NCBI RefSeq assembly: GCF_900167915.1
Contig: NZ_FUYM01000003.1
Span: forward strand, 481,903 to 545,902
Length of the DNA: 64,000 nucleotides
Reading direction: 5' to 3'
From: Rhizorhabdus histidinilytica
Lineage (GTDB): Bacteria > Pseudomonadota > Alphaproteobacteria > Sphingomonadales > Sphingomonadaceae
Shown: piece after piece, positions 28,721 to 38,357 of the stretch
Position numbering within the stretch: the first letter of the stretch is position 1
Layout of the letters: each line of letters starts with the position of its first letter
Position numbers and translations under genes: made by a program
The notes under the pieces: model-generated
What the model saw: only the letters and a program-made list of their open reading frames with translations
Told to the model about the DNA's origin: nothing
Databases searched by the model: none

Positions 28721-29512
28721 ATGGGGCAAGAAGACGATATCATGATCGAGCAGAGCTTCCGCAGCCTGTTCCTGGGCCGATCGGCGCTGATCCTGGAGGA
28801 CGAGACCGAAGTCGCCGAACTGCTGGCGACCGCGCTCGGCCGCGCCGGCTTCGCGCGGGTCGACGTGGTCGCCACCGGCACCGACGCGGTCGACCGGGCG
28901 AGCGCGGACCCGTTCGACGTGCTGATCCTCGACCGGCAGACGCCCGAGCTCGACGGGCTCGGCGCGCTCGGGCGGATCCGTTCCGAAGGCGGCCGATCGA
29001 CCCGCGCCCCGGCGCTGTTCCTGACCGCACTGGGATCGGAGCGGCACCGGATCGAGGGGCTGGCGGGCGGCGGCGACGATTATGCGGTCAAGCCGCTGTC
29101 GGAGATCGAATTGCTCGCCCGGCTCGCCGCGCTGCTGCGGCGGCGCGAATGGGACGGTGCATCGCCGGCGGGGACAGAGCTGGTCTGCGGCCCGCTCAGG
29201 ATCGACGCGGGGACGATGACGGCGTCGCTGTGCGGCACCCTGCTCGACCTGACGGCGCGGGAATTCTCGATCCTGTCGCTGCTCGCGCGCAATATCGGTC
29301 TGCCGGTGACGCGGTCGATGCTCTGGTCGGTCTGCTGGTCGACCTATAATTTCGTGCCGGCCAATTTCGCCAACACGATCGACGTTCACGTCTCCCGCCT
29401 GCGCCGCAAGCTCGAGGCGGCGGGCACCGATCTCCCCGCCAGTCTCAGCCCGCTGATCGTCGCGGTGCGGAGCCAGGGCCTGATGCTGCGGCGGCTGGAC
29501 GGGCCCGCTTGA
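28721..29512 (+). CDS. OmpR-family response regulator
   Basis: The 263-residue protein has a receiver domain (ALILEDETEVAELLATALG; phospho-acceptor Asp in DVLILDRQTPELDG; switch Thr in FLTAL; Lys in YAVKPLS). A winged-helix DNA-binding domain follows (LDLTAREFSILSLLARNIG, NTIDVHVSRLRRKLEAAG). ATG at 28721 is given; MIEQSF at 28742 is an alternative. Its stop overlaps the sensor kinase start by 4 bases, so the pair is co-translated. Confidence 0.92.
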   Translation: MGQEDDIMIEQSFRSLFLGRSALILEDETEVAELLATALGRAGFARVDVVATGTDAVDRASADPFDVLILDRQTPELDGLGALGRIRSEGGRSTRAPALFLTALGSERHRIEGLAGGGDDYAVKPLSEIELLARLAALLRRREWDGASPAGTELVCGPLRIDAGTMTASLCGTLLDLTAREFSILSLLARNIGLPVTRSMLWSVCWSTYNFVPANFANTIDVHVSRLRRKLEAAGTDLPASLSPLIVAVRSQGLMLRRLDGPA

Positions 29513-30867
29513 GACCATTGCATCTTTCCGCCAAGACGGCGCTGCTGCTGGGCTTCTTCTCGGTGCTGGCGCTGGCGCTCAGCATGCTTGGTCTCGCCAT
29601 GGTCGACCGGGACGCCCGCCGCATCACGGCCGCCGAGGCCGCGCAACGCGATTTCGAGGCCCTCGACGAGAAGCTCCCCGGGGTGATGGGCAGCCCGGCC
29701 GCCCAGCCGCTGCTCGCCTCGGCGGTCGGCGAGATCGGCCAATATGCCGGCCGCACGGGGCAGCCCCGCATCGCCTTGTTCCGCGATTCCGACGGTCGGG
29801 TCCAGGGCACCTGGGCGCGCTGGCCCGACGCGGTGCGTCCGTGGCGCGAGGGCTATGTCGCCGCCCGCGCGCCCGACGGCCGTGGCGAACTGATTGGCGT
29901 CGAGCGGCGACTGCCCGGCGGCGCGGCGTTGCTGATCGCGCGGCCGGTCGCCTCGGCCAGCGCGCTGCGCCGATCGCTGGGGCTGTGGGGTGGCGGCATC
30001 GTGCTGGTGCTGATGGGGCTGTCGATCGCAACCGCGCTGATCGTCGGCGGGCAGACCGCGGCGCGCATCCGCCGCCTCAACCGGGTCTGCGACCGGGTGG
30101 GCGAGGGCGACGTCAAGGCGCGGATCGCCGATCCCGGACCGCCCGACGAGATCGGCGTCCTCGCCCGCCACATGAACGGCATGCTCGGTGAGCTCGAACG
30201 CCGCATCCACGGCCTGCGCGCGGCGTCGGACCATATCGCCCACGACCTGCGCACCCCGCTCGCCCGGGTGCGCGCGCGGCTGTCGACGATGGAGGATGCC
30301 GCCGATCCGGAGATCGCGAGGCAGGCGGCGCGCGCGGCGGCGGAGCTTGACCGGCTGATGGCCGCGTTCAATGCGCTGCTCGAACTGCGCGAGATCGAAT
30401 CCGACGTCCGTTCACCGCCCGTGCCGTTCGACATCGCCGCCGCGGTCGAGGATGCGGTCGACCTCTACGAGGCCGTCGCCGAGGACCAGAAGCAGGTGCG
30501 GATCACCCGCACCGTCGCCGCCGCCGCGTTCGTCGGCGATCGCGAGCTGGTGATCCGGGCGCTCGCCAACCTGATCGAGAATGCGCTGAAGGTGTCGCCG
30601 CCGGGCGCGACCATCGCCGTCGAGGCGCAGGACGCGCGCCGCGACGGCGAGCCGGCGCTCGAGCTGGCCGTCACTGACGAAGGACCGGGCTTTCCCGAGC
30701 AGGAGGAGCCGGTCCAGCCCCGCTCGACGCTCGGCGGCCATGGCCTCGGCCTCGTCATCGTCCGCGCCATCGCCGAACGCCATCGCGGCGAGGTCCGCGT
30801 CGAGAACGGCACGCGCGGGGCGCGGGTCACGCTGCTGCTGCGCACGCCGCGCCTGCTGGCCGGTTGA
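29509..30867 (+). CDS. HAMP-containing sensor histidine kinase
   Basis: The 452-residue protein has a membrane segment at about 8-32, a periplasmic sensor of about 120 residues, a second membrane segment at about 160-185 and a HAMP domain. The phospho-acceptor motif is SDHIAHDLRTPLARVRARL, and the HATPase domain has NLIENALKVSP, TDEGPGF and GGHGLGLVIV boxes. It starts at a TTG embedded in the regulator stop (TTGA). The signal it senses is not evident, but its place beside the exported protease region suggests an envelope cue (inference). Confidence 0.92.
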   Translation: MRPLHLSAKTALLLGFFSVLALALSMLGLAMVDRDARRITAAEAAQRDFEALDEKLPGVMGSPAAQPLLASAVGEIGQYAGRTGQPRIALFRDSDGRVQGTWARWPDAVRPWREGYVAARAPDGRGELIGVERRLPGGAALLIARPVASASALRRSLGLWGGGIVLVLMGLSIATALIVGGQTAARIRRLNRVCDRVGEGDVKARIADPGPPDEIGVLARHMNGMLGELERRIHGLRAASDHIAHDLRTPLARVRARLSTMEDAADPEIARQAARAAAELDRLMAAFNALLELREIESDVRSPPVPFDIAAAVEDAVDLYEAVAEDQKQVRITRTVAAAAFVGDRELVIRALANLIENALKVSPPGATIAVEAQDARRDGEPALELAVTDEGPGFPEQEEPVQPRSTLGGHGLGLVIVRAIAERHRGEVRVENGTRGARVTLLLRTPRLLAG

Positions 30868-30935
30868 GCCACGGCTTGCGGCCATCCCCTCCATTGCCAT
30901 AGCAGTGGTCCGGTGCACTTTGGGGGGCGTCGGAC

Positions 30936-31574
30936 GTGAGAGCGGAAAGCCGTTCGCTATACTGGCTCGGCGCGATCTGGCTGGCCGGGCTGATCCTGTC
31001 CGGCCGGGCGCCTTATGACAGGGCGACCTGGTGGATGGAGGTGGCGCCCGTGCTGATCGCCTGGCCGATCCTGTTCGCCATCCGCCATCGCTTCCGGTTC
31101 ACGCCGCTCGCACTGGGCCTGATCGGCTTTCACGGCCTCGTGCTGATGCTCGGCGGCGCCTACACCTACGCGCGCGTGCCGATCGGCTTCGCGGTGCAGG
31201 ATTGGCTGGGGCTCGCGCGCAATCCCTATGATCGTTTCGGGCATCTGATGCAGGGCTTCGTTCCCGCGATCGTCATCCGCGAAATCTTCGTCCGCGGAGC
31301 CGTCCTTCGCGCAAGGAACCTGCTGACACCGATCGTGCTGCTGATCTGTCTGGCGATCAGCGCCCTGTACGAACTGATCGAGTTCGCGGCGGCAGTCGCG
31401 CTCGGCCAGGGTGCCGACGCCTTTCTCGGGACCCAGGGCGATCCCTGGGATACGCAGTGGGACATGCTGATGTGTCTGCTCGGCGCCGCCATCGCCCTGA
31501 CGACGCTGGGCCGTTGGCATGATCGGATGTGTCGAGACCGTTCGTTTATCGGAGGTTCAGCTACGCCGGATTAG
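30936..31574 (+). CDS. DUF2238/YjdF-type membrane protein
   Basis: The 212-residue protein has about six membrane segments and the family motifs NPYDRFGHLMQGFVPA, ISALYELIEF and GTQGDPWDTQWDMLMCLLGA, typical of the DUF2238 (YjdF) family. No function is known. The GTG start at 30936 is used. It follows the sensor kinase gene by 68 bases and may be in the same transcript. Confidence 0.85.
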   Translation: MRAESRSLYWLGAIWLAGLILSGRAPYDRATWWMEVAPVLIAWPILFAIRHRFRFTPLALGLIGFHGLVLMLGGAYTYARVPIGFAVQDWLGLARNPYDRFGHLMQGFVPAIVIREIFVRGAVLRARNLLTPIVLLICLAISALYELIEFAAAVALGQGADAFLGTQGDPWDTQWDMLMCLLGAAIALTTLGRWHDRMCRDRSFIGGSATPD

Positions 31575-31610
31575 CTTCCGCGCCATCGACTTTACGAATG
31601 GAGGGATACC

Positions 31611-32255
31611 ATGCGTCTTGTCCGAACCGCGATCATCGCCGGCGTGGCGACCGCGGCTCTTGCCGGAGCGGCCTTCGCCGCCGGCGACGACAACAAGGTC
31701 ATGCTGATCGCAATGCCCGACGGCTCGGTCCAGCACGTCCGCTATCAGGGCAGTGTCGCCCCGCAGGTCGTCCTGGTCGCGGCCCCGGCCCCCGTCAGCC
31801 TGTTCGATGCCGCCTTCGGCCCCGATTCGGCCTTTGCCGAGATGGAGCGCATCTCGGCGATGATGGAAGCCCGTACCCAGGCCATGATGCAGCAGGCTGC
31901 GGCGATGCGGGCGCAGATGCCTGCGACGCCCGCCGAACGCGGCCCCGGCATCGTCATGACCAACGCGCAGGGCCAGCCGGTCGGCGTGATGCACTACAGC
32001 TTCGTGTCGAGCACGACATCGGCCGATGGCTGCACCCGGACGGTCAGCTACAGCTCGGACGGCGCGCCCGCCGCCGGCCAGGGGGCCGATCAGCCCCGCG
32101 TGATCAGGACCAGCTCGGGAAGCTGTGGCTCGGCCGCCCCCGCGCCCAGCTCCGTGACGCCGACCGGCACCGCCCCCAAGGCGAAGCCCGCCCCGAAGAT
32201 CATCCCGGTCAGCGTGCCCGCCGAGCTGAAGGCCTTCACGCCGTCCCGGACCTGA
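31611..32255 (+). CDS. secreted hypothetical protein, 214 aa
   Basis: A clear signal peptide (AIIAGVATAALAGAAFAAG) precedes a Met-rich helical part (MERISAMMEARTQAMMQQAAAMRAQM), then a short beta region with two Cys and a Pro/Ala/Lys-rich tail. No family is recognised. The Met-rich segment could bind metal ions, but this is only a composition remark. A strong terminator follows. Confidence 0.7.
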   Translation: MRLVRTAIIAGVATAALAGAAFAAGDDNKVMLIAMPDGSVQHVRYQGSVAPQVVLVAAPAPVSLFDAAFGPDSAFAEMERISAMMEARTQAMMQQAAAMRAQMPATPAERGPGIVMTNAQGQPVGVMHYSFVSSTTSADGCTRTVSYSSDGAPAAGQGADQPRVIRTSSGSCGSAAPAPSSVTPTGTAPKAKPAPKIIPVSVPAELKAFTPSRT

Positions 32256-32278
32256 TCCGGCCGGATCGGATGCACAGG

Positions 32279-32317
32279 AAGGGCCCCGGAGGATGCTCCG
32301 GGGCCCTTCTGCTTTTT
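32279..32317 (+). terminator. rho-independent terminator after the 214-aa secreted protein gene
   Basis: A stem of 13 bp (AAGGGCCCCGGAG/CTCCGGGGCCCTT, loop GATG) is followed by CTGCTTTTT on the plus strand, 24 bases after the stop codon. Confidence 0.9.
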
Positions 32318-32386
32318 GCGGCATGCACTGGCCTTTGCCCGCCGCACCGGCTATCGGGCGCGCATCCGAACAAGGCTTGAGAGATT

Positions 32387-33487
32387 ATGGGTTTTCGCTG
32401 TGGCATCGTGGGGCTTCCGAACGTCGGCAAGTCCACCCTCTTCAACGCACTGACCGAGACCGCCGCGGCGCAGGCGGCCAACTATCCCTTCTGCACGATC
32501 GAGCCGAACATCGGCCAGGTCGCGGTGCCCGATCCGCGCCTCTATGAGATCGCGAAGATCGGCGGATCGGCGAAGATCATCGAGACGCAGCTCGCCTTCG
32601 TCGACATCGCCGGGCTGGTGCGCGGCGCGTCGAAGGGCGAAGGGCTGGGCAACCAGTTCCTCGCCAACATCCGCGAGGTCGACGCGATCGTCCATGTGCT
32701 GCGCTGCTTCGAGGACGGCGACGTCACCCATGTCGAAGGCAAGGTCGACCCGATCGCCGACGCCGAGACGGTCGAGACCGAGCTGATGCTGTCCGACCTC
32801 GAAAGCCTCGAGAAGCGCGTTCCCGCCTTCGCCAAGAAGGCGGCGCAGGGGGATAAGGAGGCCAAGGCCGCCGCATCGGTGCTCGGCCAGGCGCTCGACC
32901 TGTTGCGCGACGGCAAGCCCGCCCGGCTGACCCAGCCGAAGGACGACGACGAGGCGCGCATCTTCACCCAGGCGCAGCTCCTCACCTCCAAGCCGGTTCT
33001 TTACGTCTGCAACGTCGATGAGGGCGCGGCGGCGGATGGCAACGAACTGTCGGCGCGCGTGTTCGAGAAGGCGAAGGCCGAAGGCGCCAAGGCGGTGATC
33101 GTCTCGGCCGCGATCGAGGCCGAGATCGTCACGCTCGACCCCGCCGACCGCGCCGATTTCCTGTCCGACCTCGGCCTCAAGGAAACCGGCCTCGCCCGCG
33201 TGATCCGCGCCGGCTACGAGCTGCTCGACCTGATCACCTTCTTCACCGTCGGCCCGAAGGAAGCGCGCGCCTGGACGGTCGAGAAGGGATCGAAGGCGCC
33301 GCAGGCCGCGGGCGTGATCCACAGCGACTTCGAGCGCGGCTTCATCCGCGCCGAGACGATGGCCTATAACGACTATGTCACGCTGGGCGGCGAGGCCGCC
33401 GCACGCGAGGCGGGCAAGCTCCGGTCGGAAGGCAAGGACTATGTCGTCCACGACGGCGACATCATGCTGTTCCGCTTCAATGTATAG
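32387..33487 (+). CDS. ychF: redox-regulated ATPase YchF (Obg-family)
   Basis: The 366-residue protein begins MGFRCGIVGLPNVGKSTLFNALT (P-loop) and has DIAGLVRGASKGEGLGNQFL and the TGS-like C-terminus (FFTVGPKEARAWTVEKGSKAP to VVHDGDIMLFRFNV). YchF binds ATP rather than GTP because its NxxE motif (here CNVDE) replaces NKxD. It associates with ribosomes and stress responses. It is monocistronic here. Confidence 0.97.
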   Translation: MGFRCGIVGLPNVGKSTLFNALTETAAAQAANYPFCTIEPNIGQVAVPDPRLYEIAKIGGSAKIIETQLAFVDIAGLVRGASKGEGLGNQFLANIREVDAIVHVLRCFEDGDVTHVEGKVDPIADAETVETELMLSDLESLEKRVPAFAKKAAQGDKEAKAAASVLGQALDLLRDGKPARLTQPKDDDEARIFTQAQLLTSKPVLYVCNVDEGAAADGNELSARVFEKAKAEGAKAVIVSAAIEAEIVTLDPADRADFLSDLGLKETGLARVIRAGYELLDLITFFTVGPKEARAWTVEKGSKAPQAAGVIHSDFERGFIRAETMAYNDYVTLGGEAAAREAGKLRSEGKDYVVHDGDIMLFRFNV

Positions 33488-33503
33488 ACATTAGACAAAA
33501 ATC

Positions 33504-33530
33504 CGTCATGCCGGCGGAGGCCGGGATGAC
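33504..33530. repeat. single REP-like palindrome
   Basis: A GTCATGCCGGCGGAGGCCGGGATGAC unit, split here as GTCATGCCGGCGG then AGGCCGGGATGAC, sits between ychF and the MaoC-type gene. It is a solo, somewhat diverged copy of the element found in pairs at 15248, 42894 and 54215. Confidence 0.7.
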
Positions 33531-33550
33531 GCGAAAGCAGGAATGACCGG

Positions 33551-34000
33551 ATGCGCTATTTCGAGGATTATCAGGAAGGCCAGGTCGAGCGCTTCGGCGC
33601 CTATCCGGTGACGCGCGAGGAGGTGATCGACTTCGCCTCCAGATATGATCCGCAACCCTTCCACCTCGACGACGAAGCCGCCGCGCAGAGCCCGATCTTC
33701 GGCCGGCTGGCGGCCAGCGGCTGGCATAGCTGCGCGATGGTGATGCGCATCCTGACCGACCATTGGACCGAGGACGGCTATTTCTCGCTCGGCGGGACCG
33801 GGGTCGACGAGCTGCGCTGGACCAAGCCCGTCTATCCCGGCGACACGCTGAGCGTCGAGGCCGAGGTGCTGTCGAAGAGCACGCCACGCTCGCGCCCGAC
33901 GATGGGCTTCGTCACCTTCCGGCTGACCGTGTTCAACCAGGACGGCGACGTCGTCATGACGCTGAAAGTCACCAACATCCAGCATCGCCGCCCGACCTGA
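33551..34000 (+). CDS. MaoC-family dehydratase
   Basis: The 149-residue hotdog-fold protein has FASRYDPQPFHLDDEAA, the MaoC hydratase motif with the catalytic Asp and His, and SGWHSCAMVMRIL. Members hydrate enoyl-CoA thioesters. The substrate here cannot be told. It stands alone between ychF and the convergent TPM-domain gene. Confidence 0.9.
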   Translation: MRYFEDYQEGQVERFGAYPVTREEVIDFASRYDPQPFHLDDEAAAQSPIFGRLAASGWHSCAMVMRILTDHWTEDGYFSLGGTGVDELRWTKPVYPGDTLSVEAEVLSKSTPRSRPTMGFVTFRLTVFNQDGDVVMTLKVTNIQHRRPT

Positions 34001-34009
34001 AGCTGGCCC

Positions 34010-34510
34010 CTACCTGCCGATCCGCGCGATGATGGCATTCACGCCCGCGCTGATCCCACCGGCCATGTCGCTCTTCTGAAAGCGCGGCAGGATCGTGTCG
34101 CGGATGATCGTCGCACAGAGCGGATCGCTTAGTGGTTTCTCCAAGCCGTAGCCCACCTCGATCCGCACCTTCCGCTCATTCGGTGCGACGATGAGCAGTA
34201 CGCCGTCATCGATGCCCTTGCGGCCGATCCCCCAACTACGCCCGACACGAATCCCGAAATCCTCGATCCGCTGACCGCGCAGGCTGGGCACGGTCAGCAC
34301 AACAAACTGATGGCCTGTGGCCGCCTCCAACCGGGCGAGCCGCTGATCAATGTCGCGAGCGACGGCAGGCGGCAGCAACCGAGCCTCGTCAGTCACCCGC
34401 CCCGTGAGCACCGGCAGCGGCGGCCCCGCCTCCCACCAATGGGCCGCTGGCGCGAGCCCGGGGGCCGCGACCAGGAGCAGCGCAGCAAGCGAGAAGGCGA
34501 GCTGTCTCAT
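34010..34510 (-). CDS. TPM-domain secreted/membrane protein (YgcG-like)
   Basis: The 166-residue protein has a signal peptide (LAFSLAALLLVAAPGLAPA) and a TPM domain: LTGRVTDEARLLPPAVARDIDQRLARLEAATGHQFVVLTVPSL, then GRKGIDDGVLLIVAPNERKVRIEVGYGLE. TPM domains occur in envelope proteins and a thylakoid repair phosphatase. The usual C-terminal Gly-rich membrane tail is absent. Its ATG overlaps the mtnP stop by 4 bases. Confidence 0.85.
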   Translation of the reverse strand: MRQLAFSLAALLLVAAPGLAPAAHWWEAGPPLPVLTGRVTDEARLLPPAVARDIDQRLARLEAATGHQFVVLTVPSLRGQRIEDFGIRVGRSWGIGRKGIDDGVLLIVAPNERKVRIEVGYGLEKPLSDPLCATIIRDTILPRFQKSDMAGGISAGVNAIIARIGR

Positions 34511-35370
34511 CCAAACAACCGGGGCAGCAGCGTCGCCAGCCGTCGCTTGGTCGCGGGAGGCCAGGCCAAGGGTGCCGTGATCACCGCGCCGTCGAGCGCA
34601 TGGTCGCAGCCCTGAGGACAGTGGATGCCGCCCCATGTGCCGGCGGCGACCGCTTCCACCAGCGCCTGGGCGCGGGCGACGTTGGCCTCCATGATCGCGA
34701 TCACCGAAGCGACATCGACATGAATGTCCGACCAGGCGTCATCGTCGGTCACCATCGCGACGCTGGCGTAGCAAAGCTCGGCCTCGCGGGCGAGGCGCGC
34801 CTCGGGCAGGCCGGTCATGCCGACCACATCGCACCCCCAGCTCCTGTGCAGCAGCGATTCGGCGCGGGTCGAAAATTGCGGCCCCTCGATCACCAGCATC
34901 GTGCCGCCGATCCGGTGCAGCCCGCCTTCCTCCGCCAGCGCGGCGGCCACGACCGCGCCGAGACGGGTACAGGTCGGGTGGCCAAACGCAGCGTGCGCGA
35001 CGATGCCGTCTCCGAAGAAGCTACGCCCGCCGCGGGTGGTGCGATCGACATATTGATCGACGAGGACGAAGCTGCCTGGCGGCACGTCCGCATGGAAGCC
35101 ACCGACCGCCGACACCGCCAATATCTCGGTGCAGCCCGCCGCCTTCAGCGCGGCGATGTTGGCACGGTAGTTGACCTCGTGCGGGGCAATGCGGTGGCCG
35201 CGGCCGTGGCGCGGCAGGAACGCCACCTCGCGGCCGGCGATCGTGCCGAGCAGCAGCGAGTCCGATGGCGCGCCCCAGGCCGTGTCGACCGCGATCCATT
35301 CGCCATCCGACAATGCCGGCATCCGATAGAGCCCGCTGCCGCCGATCAGGCCGAGACGATTGCTAGTCAT
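34507..35370 (-). CDS. mtnP: S-methyl-5'-thioadenosine phosphorylase
   Basis: The 287-residue enzyme has the phosphate-binding GLIGGSGLY, the RHGRGHRIAPHEVNYRANIAALK block and GTMLVIEGPQFSTRAES with VVGMTGLPEARLAREAELCYAS, all typical of MTA phosphorylase in methionine salvage. Substrate could also be 5'-deoxyadenosine-like nucleosides. The start MTSNRLGLIGG is preferred over the 11-residue longer frame. It is coupled to the TPM gene. Confidence 0.93.
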   Translation of the reverse strand: MTSNRLGLIGGSGLYRMPALSDGEWIAVDTAWGAPSDSLLLGTIAGREVAFLPRHGRGHRIAPHEVNYRANIAALKAAGCTEILAVSAVGGFHADVPPGSFVLVDQYVDRTTRGGRSFFGDGIVAHAAFGHPTCTRLGAVVAAALAEEGGLHRIGGTMLVIEGPQFSTRAESLLHRSWGCDVVGMTGLPEARLAREAELCYASVAMVTDDDAWSDIHVDVASVIAIMEANVARAQALVEAVAAGTWGGIHCPQGCDHALDGAVITAPLAWPPATKRRLATLLPRLFG

Positions 35371-35403
35371 GCGCTGACTGTCCCCTCTTTGCCGACGATC
35401 CAT

Positions 35404-35440
35404 AAGGAAAGGGCCGCCCGGTCGCCCGGACGGCCCTTTC
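35404..35440 (-). terminator. terminator after petC
   Basis: A long inverted repeat (minus-strand GGAAAGGGCCGTCCGGG against CCGGGCGGCCCTTTCC, small loop) lies in the 91-base gap after petC. Its 3' arm ends CCCTTTCCTTA on the minus strand, a moderately U-rich tail. It probably ends the petABC transcript. Confidence 0.7.
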
Positions 35441-35461
35441 CGTTGATCGAACCGGTCTGGC

Positions 35462-36304
35462 TCAGTGTTTGATGCCCGCCCAGATGTTCCGGTAGGACAG
35501 ATAGGCCAGGATCGTGGCGATCAGCAGGAAGCCGAGGACAGCGATGCCGGTGGCATGGCGCTTCTCCAGCTTCGGTTCCGCCGTCCAGATCAGGAAGGCC
35601 GAGACGTCCTTGGCCATCTGGTCGACGGTCGACTTGGTGCCGTCGGCATAGGTGACCTGCCCGTCGGCCGCGAGGGGCGGCGGCATCGCGAGGTTCAGGT
35701 TCGCGAAGTACGGGTTGTAGTGCAGGCTCGCCGGGGTCTTGGCATCCGGGAAATGCTTGAGCAGTTCCGCGGGCTGGTCCTGATAGCCGGTCAGCAGCGA
35801 GTAGATATAGGCACCGCCGTCATGACGCGCCTTGGCCATCAGCGACAGGTCCGGCGGCAGCGCGTTGTTGTTCGCTGCGCGGGCGGCGACCTCGTTCGCA
35901 TAGGGCGCCGGGATCTTGTCGGCCGGGGTGCCCTTGCGGGTCGCGGGCTCGCCGGTCTCCGGGTTGATCGAGGGGACCTCGGTCGCCCAGTTCTTGGCGA
36001 TCGCCTTCACCTCGGCATCGGTGAAGCCCAGATCCTTCAGGTCACGGAAGGCGACCTGGTGGAGCGAGTGGCAGGCCGAGCAGACCTCCTTGTACACCTG
36101 GAAGCCGCGCTGGAGCTGCTGGCGGTCGAACTTGCCGAGCGGGCCATCCGACGCGAAGGAAACCTCCTTCGGGTGCAGGTGGAACTCATGCTCGGCGGTC
36201 TTGGCCGGCGGCTCGCTGATATAGGCGACGGCGCCCGTCACCAGCGAGAACAGCAGGACGAAGACGAAGCCGAGGCCGGCGAGGAATGCGATGGGACGAA
36301 CCAT
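35462..36304 (-). CDS. petC: cytochrome c1 of the bc1 complex
   Basis: The 280-residue protein has an N-terminal membrane segment acting as export signal, the haem-binding CSACH (VCSACHSLHQVAFRDL), a likely axial Met in LNLAMPPPL and a C-terminal membrane anchor (GIAVLGFLLIATILAYLSYRNIWAG). It passes electrons from the Rieske protein to soluble cytochrome c in the periplasm. Third gene of the petABC operon. Confidence 0.96.
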   Translation of the reverse strand: MVRPIAFLAGLGFVFVLLFSLVTGAVAYISEPPAKTAEHEFHLHPKEVSFASDGPLGKFDRQQLQRGFQVYKEVCSACHSLHQVAFRDLKDLGFTDAEVKAIAKNWATEVPSINPETGEPATRKGTPADKIPAPYANEVAARAANNNALPPDLSLMAKARHDGGAYIYSLLTGYQDQPAELLKHFPDAKTPASLHYNPYFANLNLAMPPPLAADGQVTYADGTKSTVDQMAKDVSAFLIWTAEPKLEKRHATGIAVLGFLLIATILAYLSYRNIWAGIKH

Positions 36305-36320
36305 TGTCTCTATATCCCCC

Positions 36321-37586
36321 TTAGGCCGCGGCGTTGCCGTGCTTTTCCAGCACCGCTTCGGTGATCGAGTTCGGCAGCGGCAGCGGACGCTCCATGCGCG
36401 AGACGATCGGAAGGATGATCAGGAAGTGCGCGAAATAATAGGCCGCGGCGAGCTGGCTGATCATGACGTAGGGCTCTTCGGCCGGCGAACCGCCGCAATA
36501 GCCGAGGATCAGCACGTCGATGACGAGCAGCCAGAAGAACTTCTTGAACGCCGGACGATAGTTGCCCGAGCGGACCGGCGACTTGTCGAGCCACGGCAGG
36601 AAGAACAGCAGGATGATCGAACCGAACATGGCGATCACGCCCCACAGCTTGGCCGGGAGGATGAAGTCGACGGTGAAGGCGCGGAGGATCGCGTAGAACG
36701 GCCAGAAATACCATTCGGGCACGATGTGCGCCGGCGTCGAGAGCGGGTTGGCGGCGATATAATTGTCCGGGTGACCCATCGCGTTCGGCGCGAAGAACAG
36801 CACCGCGCAATAGAGGATCAGGAACACGCCCAGCCCGAAACCGTCCTTGGCGGTGTAATAGGGATGGAACGGAACCGTGTCCTGCGGACCCTTCACGTCG
36901 ATGCCGGTCGGGTTGCTCGAACCCGGGATGTGCAGCGCCCAGATGTGCAGGATGATGACGCCCGCGATCACGAACGGCAGCAGATAGTGCAGCGAGAAGA
37001 AGCGGTTCAGCGCGGCGTTGTCGGGGGCGAAGCCGCCGAGCAGCCAGGTCTGGATCGGGGTGCCGACGACCGGGATCGCGCCGAACAGGCCGGTGATCAC
37101 CTTGGCGCCCCAGAAGCTCATCTGGCCCCAGGGAAGCACATAGCCCATGAAGGCGGTCGCCATCATCAGCAGGAAGATCACGAGGCCGAGCAGCCACACC
37201 ATCTCGCGCGGGGCCTTGTACGATCCGTAGAAGAGGCCGCGGAAGATGTGCAGGTAGACGACGATGAAGAAGAAGCTCGCGCCGTTGGCGTGCGCATAAC
37301 GCAGCATCCAGCCCGAGTTCACGTCGCGCATGATGTGCTCGACCGAATCGAAGGCGACGAGGCCGTTGGCGGCATAATGCATCGCCAGCACGATGCCGGT
37401 GACGATCTGGATCGCCAGCGCCGCGCCCGAAAGCACGCCGAAGTTCCAGAAATAGTTGAGGTTGCGCGGCACCGGATAGCCCGCGCCGACCGCGTTGTAG
37501 ACCAGACGCGGCAGAGGCAGCCTGTCGTCGATCCACTTCATCAGCGGATGCTTAGGCGCGTAGTGATTTGCCCAGGGGAAGCTCAT
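36321..37586 (-). CDS. petB: cytochrome b of the bc1 complex
   Basis: The 421-residue protein has eight to nine membrane helices, paired haem-ligand histidines ([27 protein letters not shown]; later [18 protein letters not shown]) and the Qo-site PEWY motif ([16 protein letters not shown]). It is the quinol-oxidising membrane subunit of complex III. It sits between petA and petC, with an 11-base gap to petA. Confidence 0.97.
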   Translation of the reverse strand: MSFPWANHYAPKHPLMKWIDDRLPLPRLVYNAVGAGYPVPRNLNYFWNFGVLSGAALAIQIVTGIVLAMHYAANGLVAFDSVEHIMRDVNSGWMLRYAHANGASFFFIVVYLHIFRGLFYGSYKAPREMVWLLGLVIFLLMMATAFMGYVLPWGQMSFWGAKVITGLFGAIPVVGTPIQTWLLGGFAPDNAALNRFFSLHYLLPFVIAGVIILHIWALHIPGSSNPTGIDVKGPQDTVPFHPYYTAKDGFGLGVFLILYCAVLFFAPNAMGHPDNYIAANPLSTPAHIVPEWYFWPFYAILRAFTVDFILPAKLWGVIAMFGSIILLFFLPWLDKSPVRSGNYRPAFKKFFWLLVIDVLILGYCGGSPAEEPYVMISQLAAAYYFAHFLIILPIVSRMERPLPLPNSITEAVLEKHGNAAA

Positions 37587-37597
37587 GTCTGTCTACC

Positions 37598-38164
37598 TCA
37601 GCCGACTTGGACGACGGTATCGGATTTGAAGGCGTATTTCGGCACTTCGAGATTCTTCGGCGCCGGGCCTTTGCGGATGCGCGCCGCGGTGTCGTAGGAC
37701 GAACCGTGGCACGGGCAGAAATAACCGCCGAACTCGCCCTTGATCTCACCCTCGCCGGCGCCCAGCGGCACGCAGCCGAGATGGGTGCAGACGCCCATGG
37801 TGATGAGCCACTGCTTCTTGCCGTCGACCGTGCGCTGCTCGAGCGTCTGCGGGTCGCGCAGCGAGCTCGGGTCGACCTTGTCCGCCGCCGCGATCTCGGC
37901 GGCCGTCAGGTGACGGACGAAGAGCGGCTGCTTGCGGAAGATCGTCTTGATCGCCTGGCCTTCCTTGATCGCCGAGAGATCGACCTCGATCGAAGCCAGC
38001 GCGAGCACGTCGGCCGAGGGATTCATCTGGTTGATCAGGGGCAGCAGCACCGTCGCCGCGCCGACGCCGGCGAAGCTTACCGCCGCGAGATTGATGAAGT
38101 CACGGCGACGAACGCCGTCGCCGGCCCCTTCGCCGGGCGTTTCTGTAGTTTCGAGCGTCGCCAT
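37598..38164 (-). CDS. petA: Rieske iron-sulfur protein of the bc1 complex
   Basis: The 188-residue protein has a Tat-type signal-anchor (VRRRDFINLAAVSFAGVGAATVLLPLI) and the two [2Fe-2S] boxes CTHLGCVPLG and CPCHGSSYD. It transfers electrons from ubiquinol to cytochrome c1. The start MATLETTETPGEG is used because the longer frame has no family similarity. First gene of petABC, divergent from trmL. Confidence 0.96.
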   Translation of the reverse strand: MATLETTETPGEGAGDGVRRRDFINLAAVSFAGVGAATVLLPLINQMNPSADVLALASIEVDLSAIKEGQAIKTIFRKQPLFVRHLTAAEIAAADKVDPSSLRDPQTLEQRTVDGKKQWLITMGVCTHLGCVPLGAGEGEIKGEFGGYFCPCHGSSYDTAARIRKGPAPKNLEVPKYAFKSDTVVQVG

Positions 38165-38357
38165 TCCGGAACCTTTGCGCTGCCACGATTTCGGCGCCTG
38201 CGCCAAAGGGTCCGACAAACAGCCTTTCCCCCCACGCATGCGCGGCCGCCCGCAAAATCCCCGGCGGCTGCGCGCTGATAGCGCCGCTTTGTCGGCTTTG
38301 CCAATCCCATTTTCCGATTATTGCGGCATTGCGATACATTCGCCTATCAGCAGCGCG

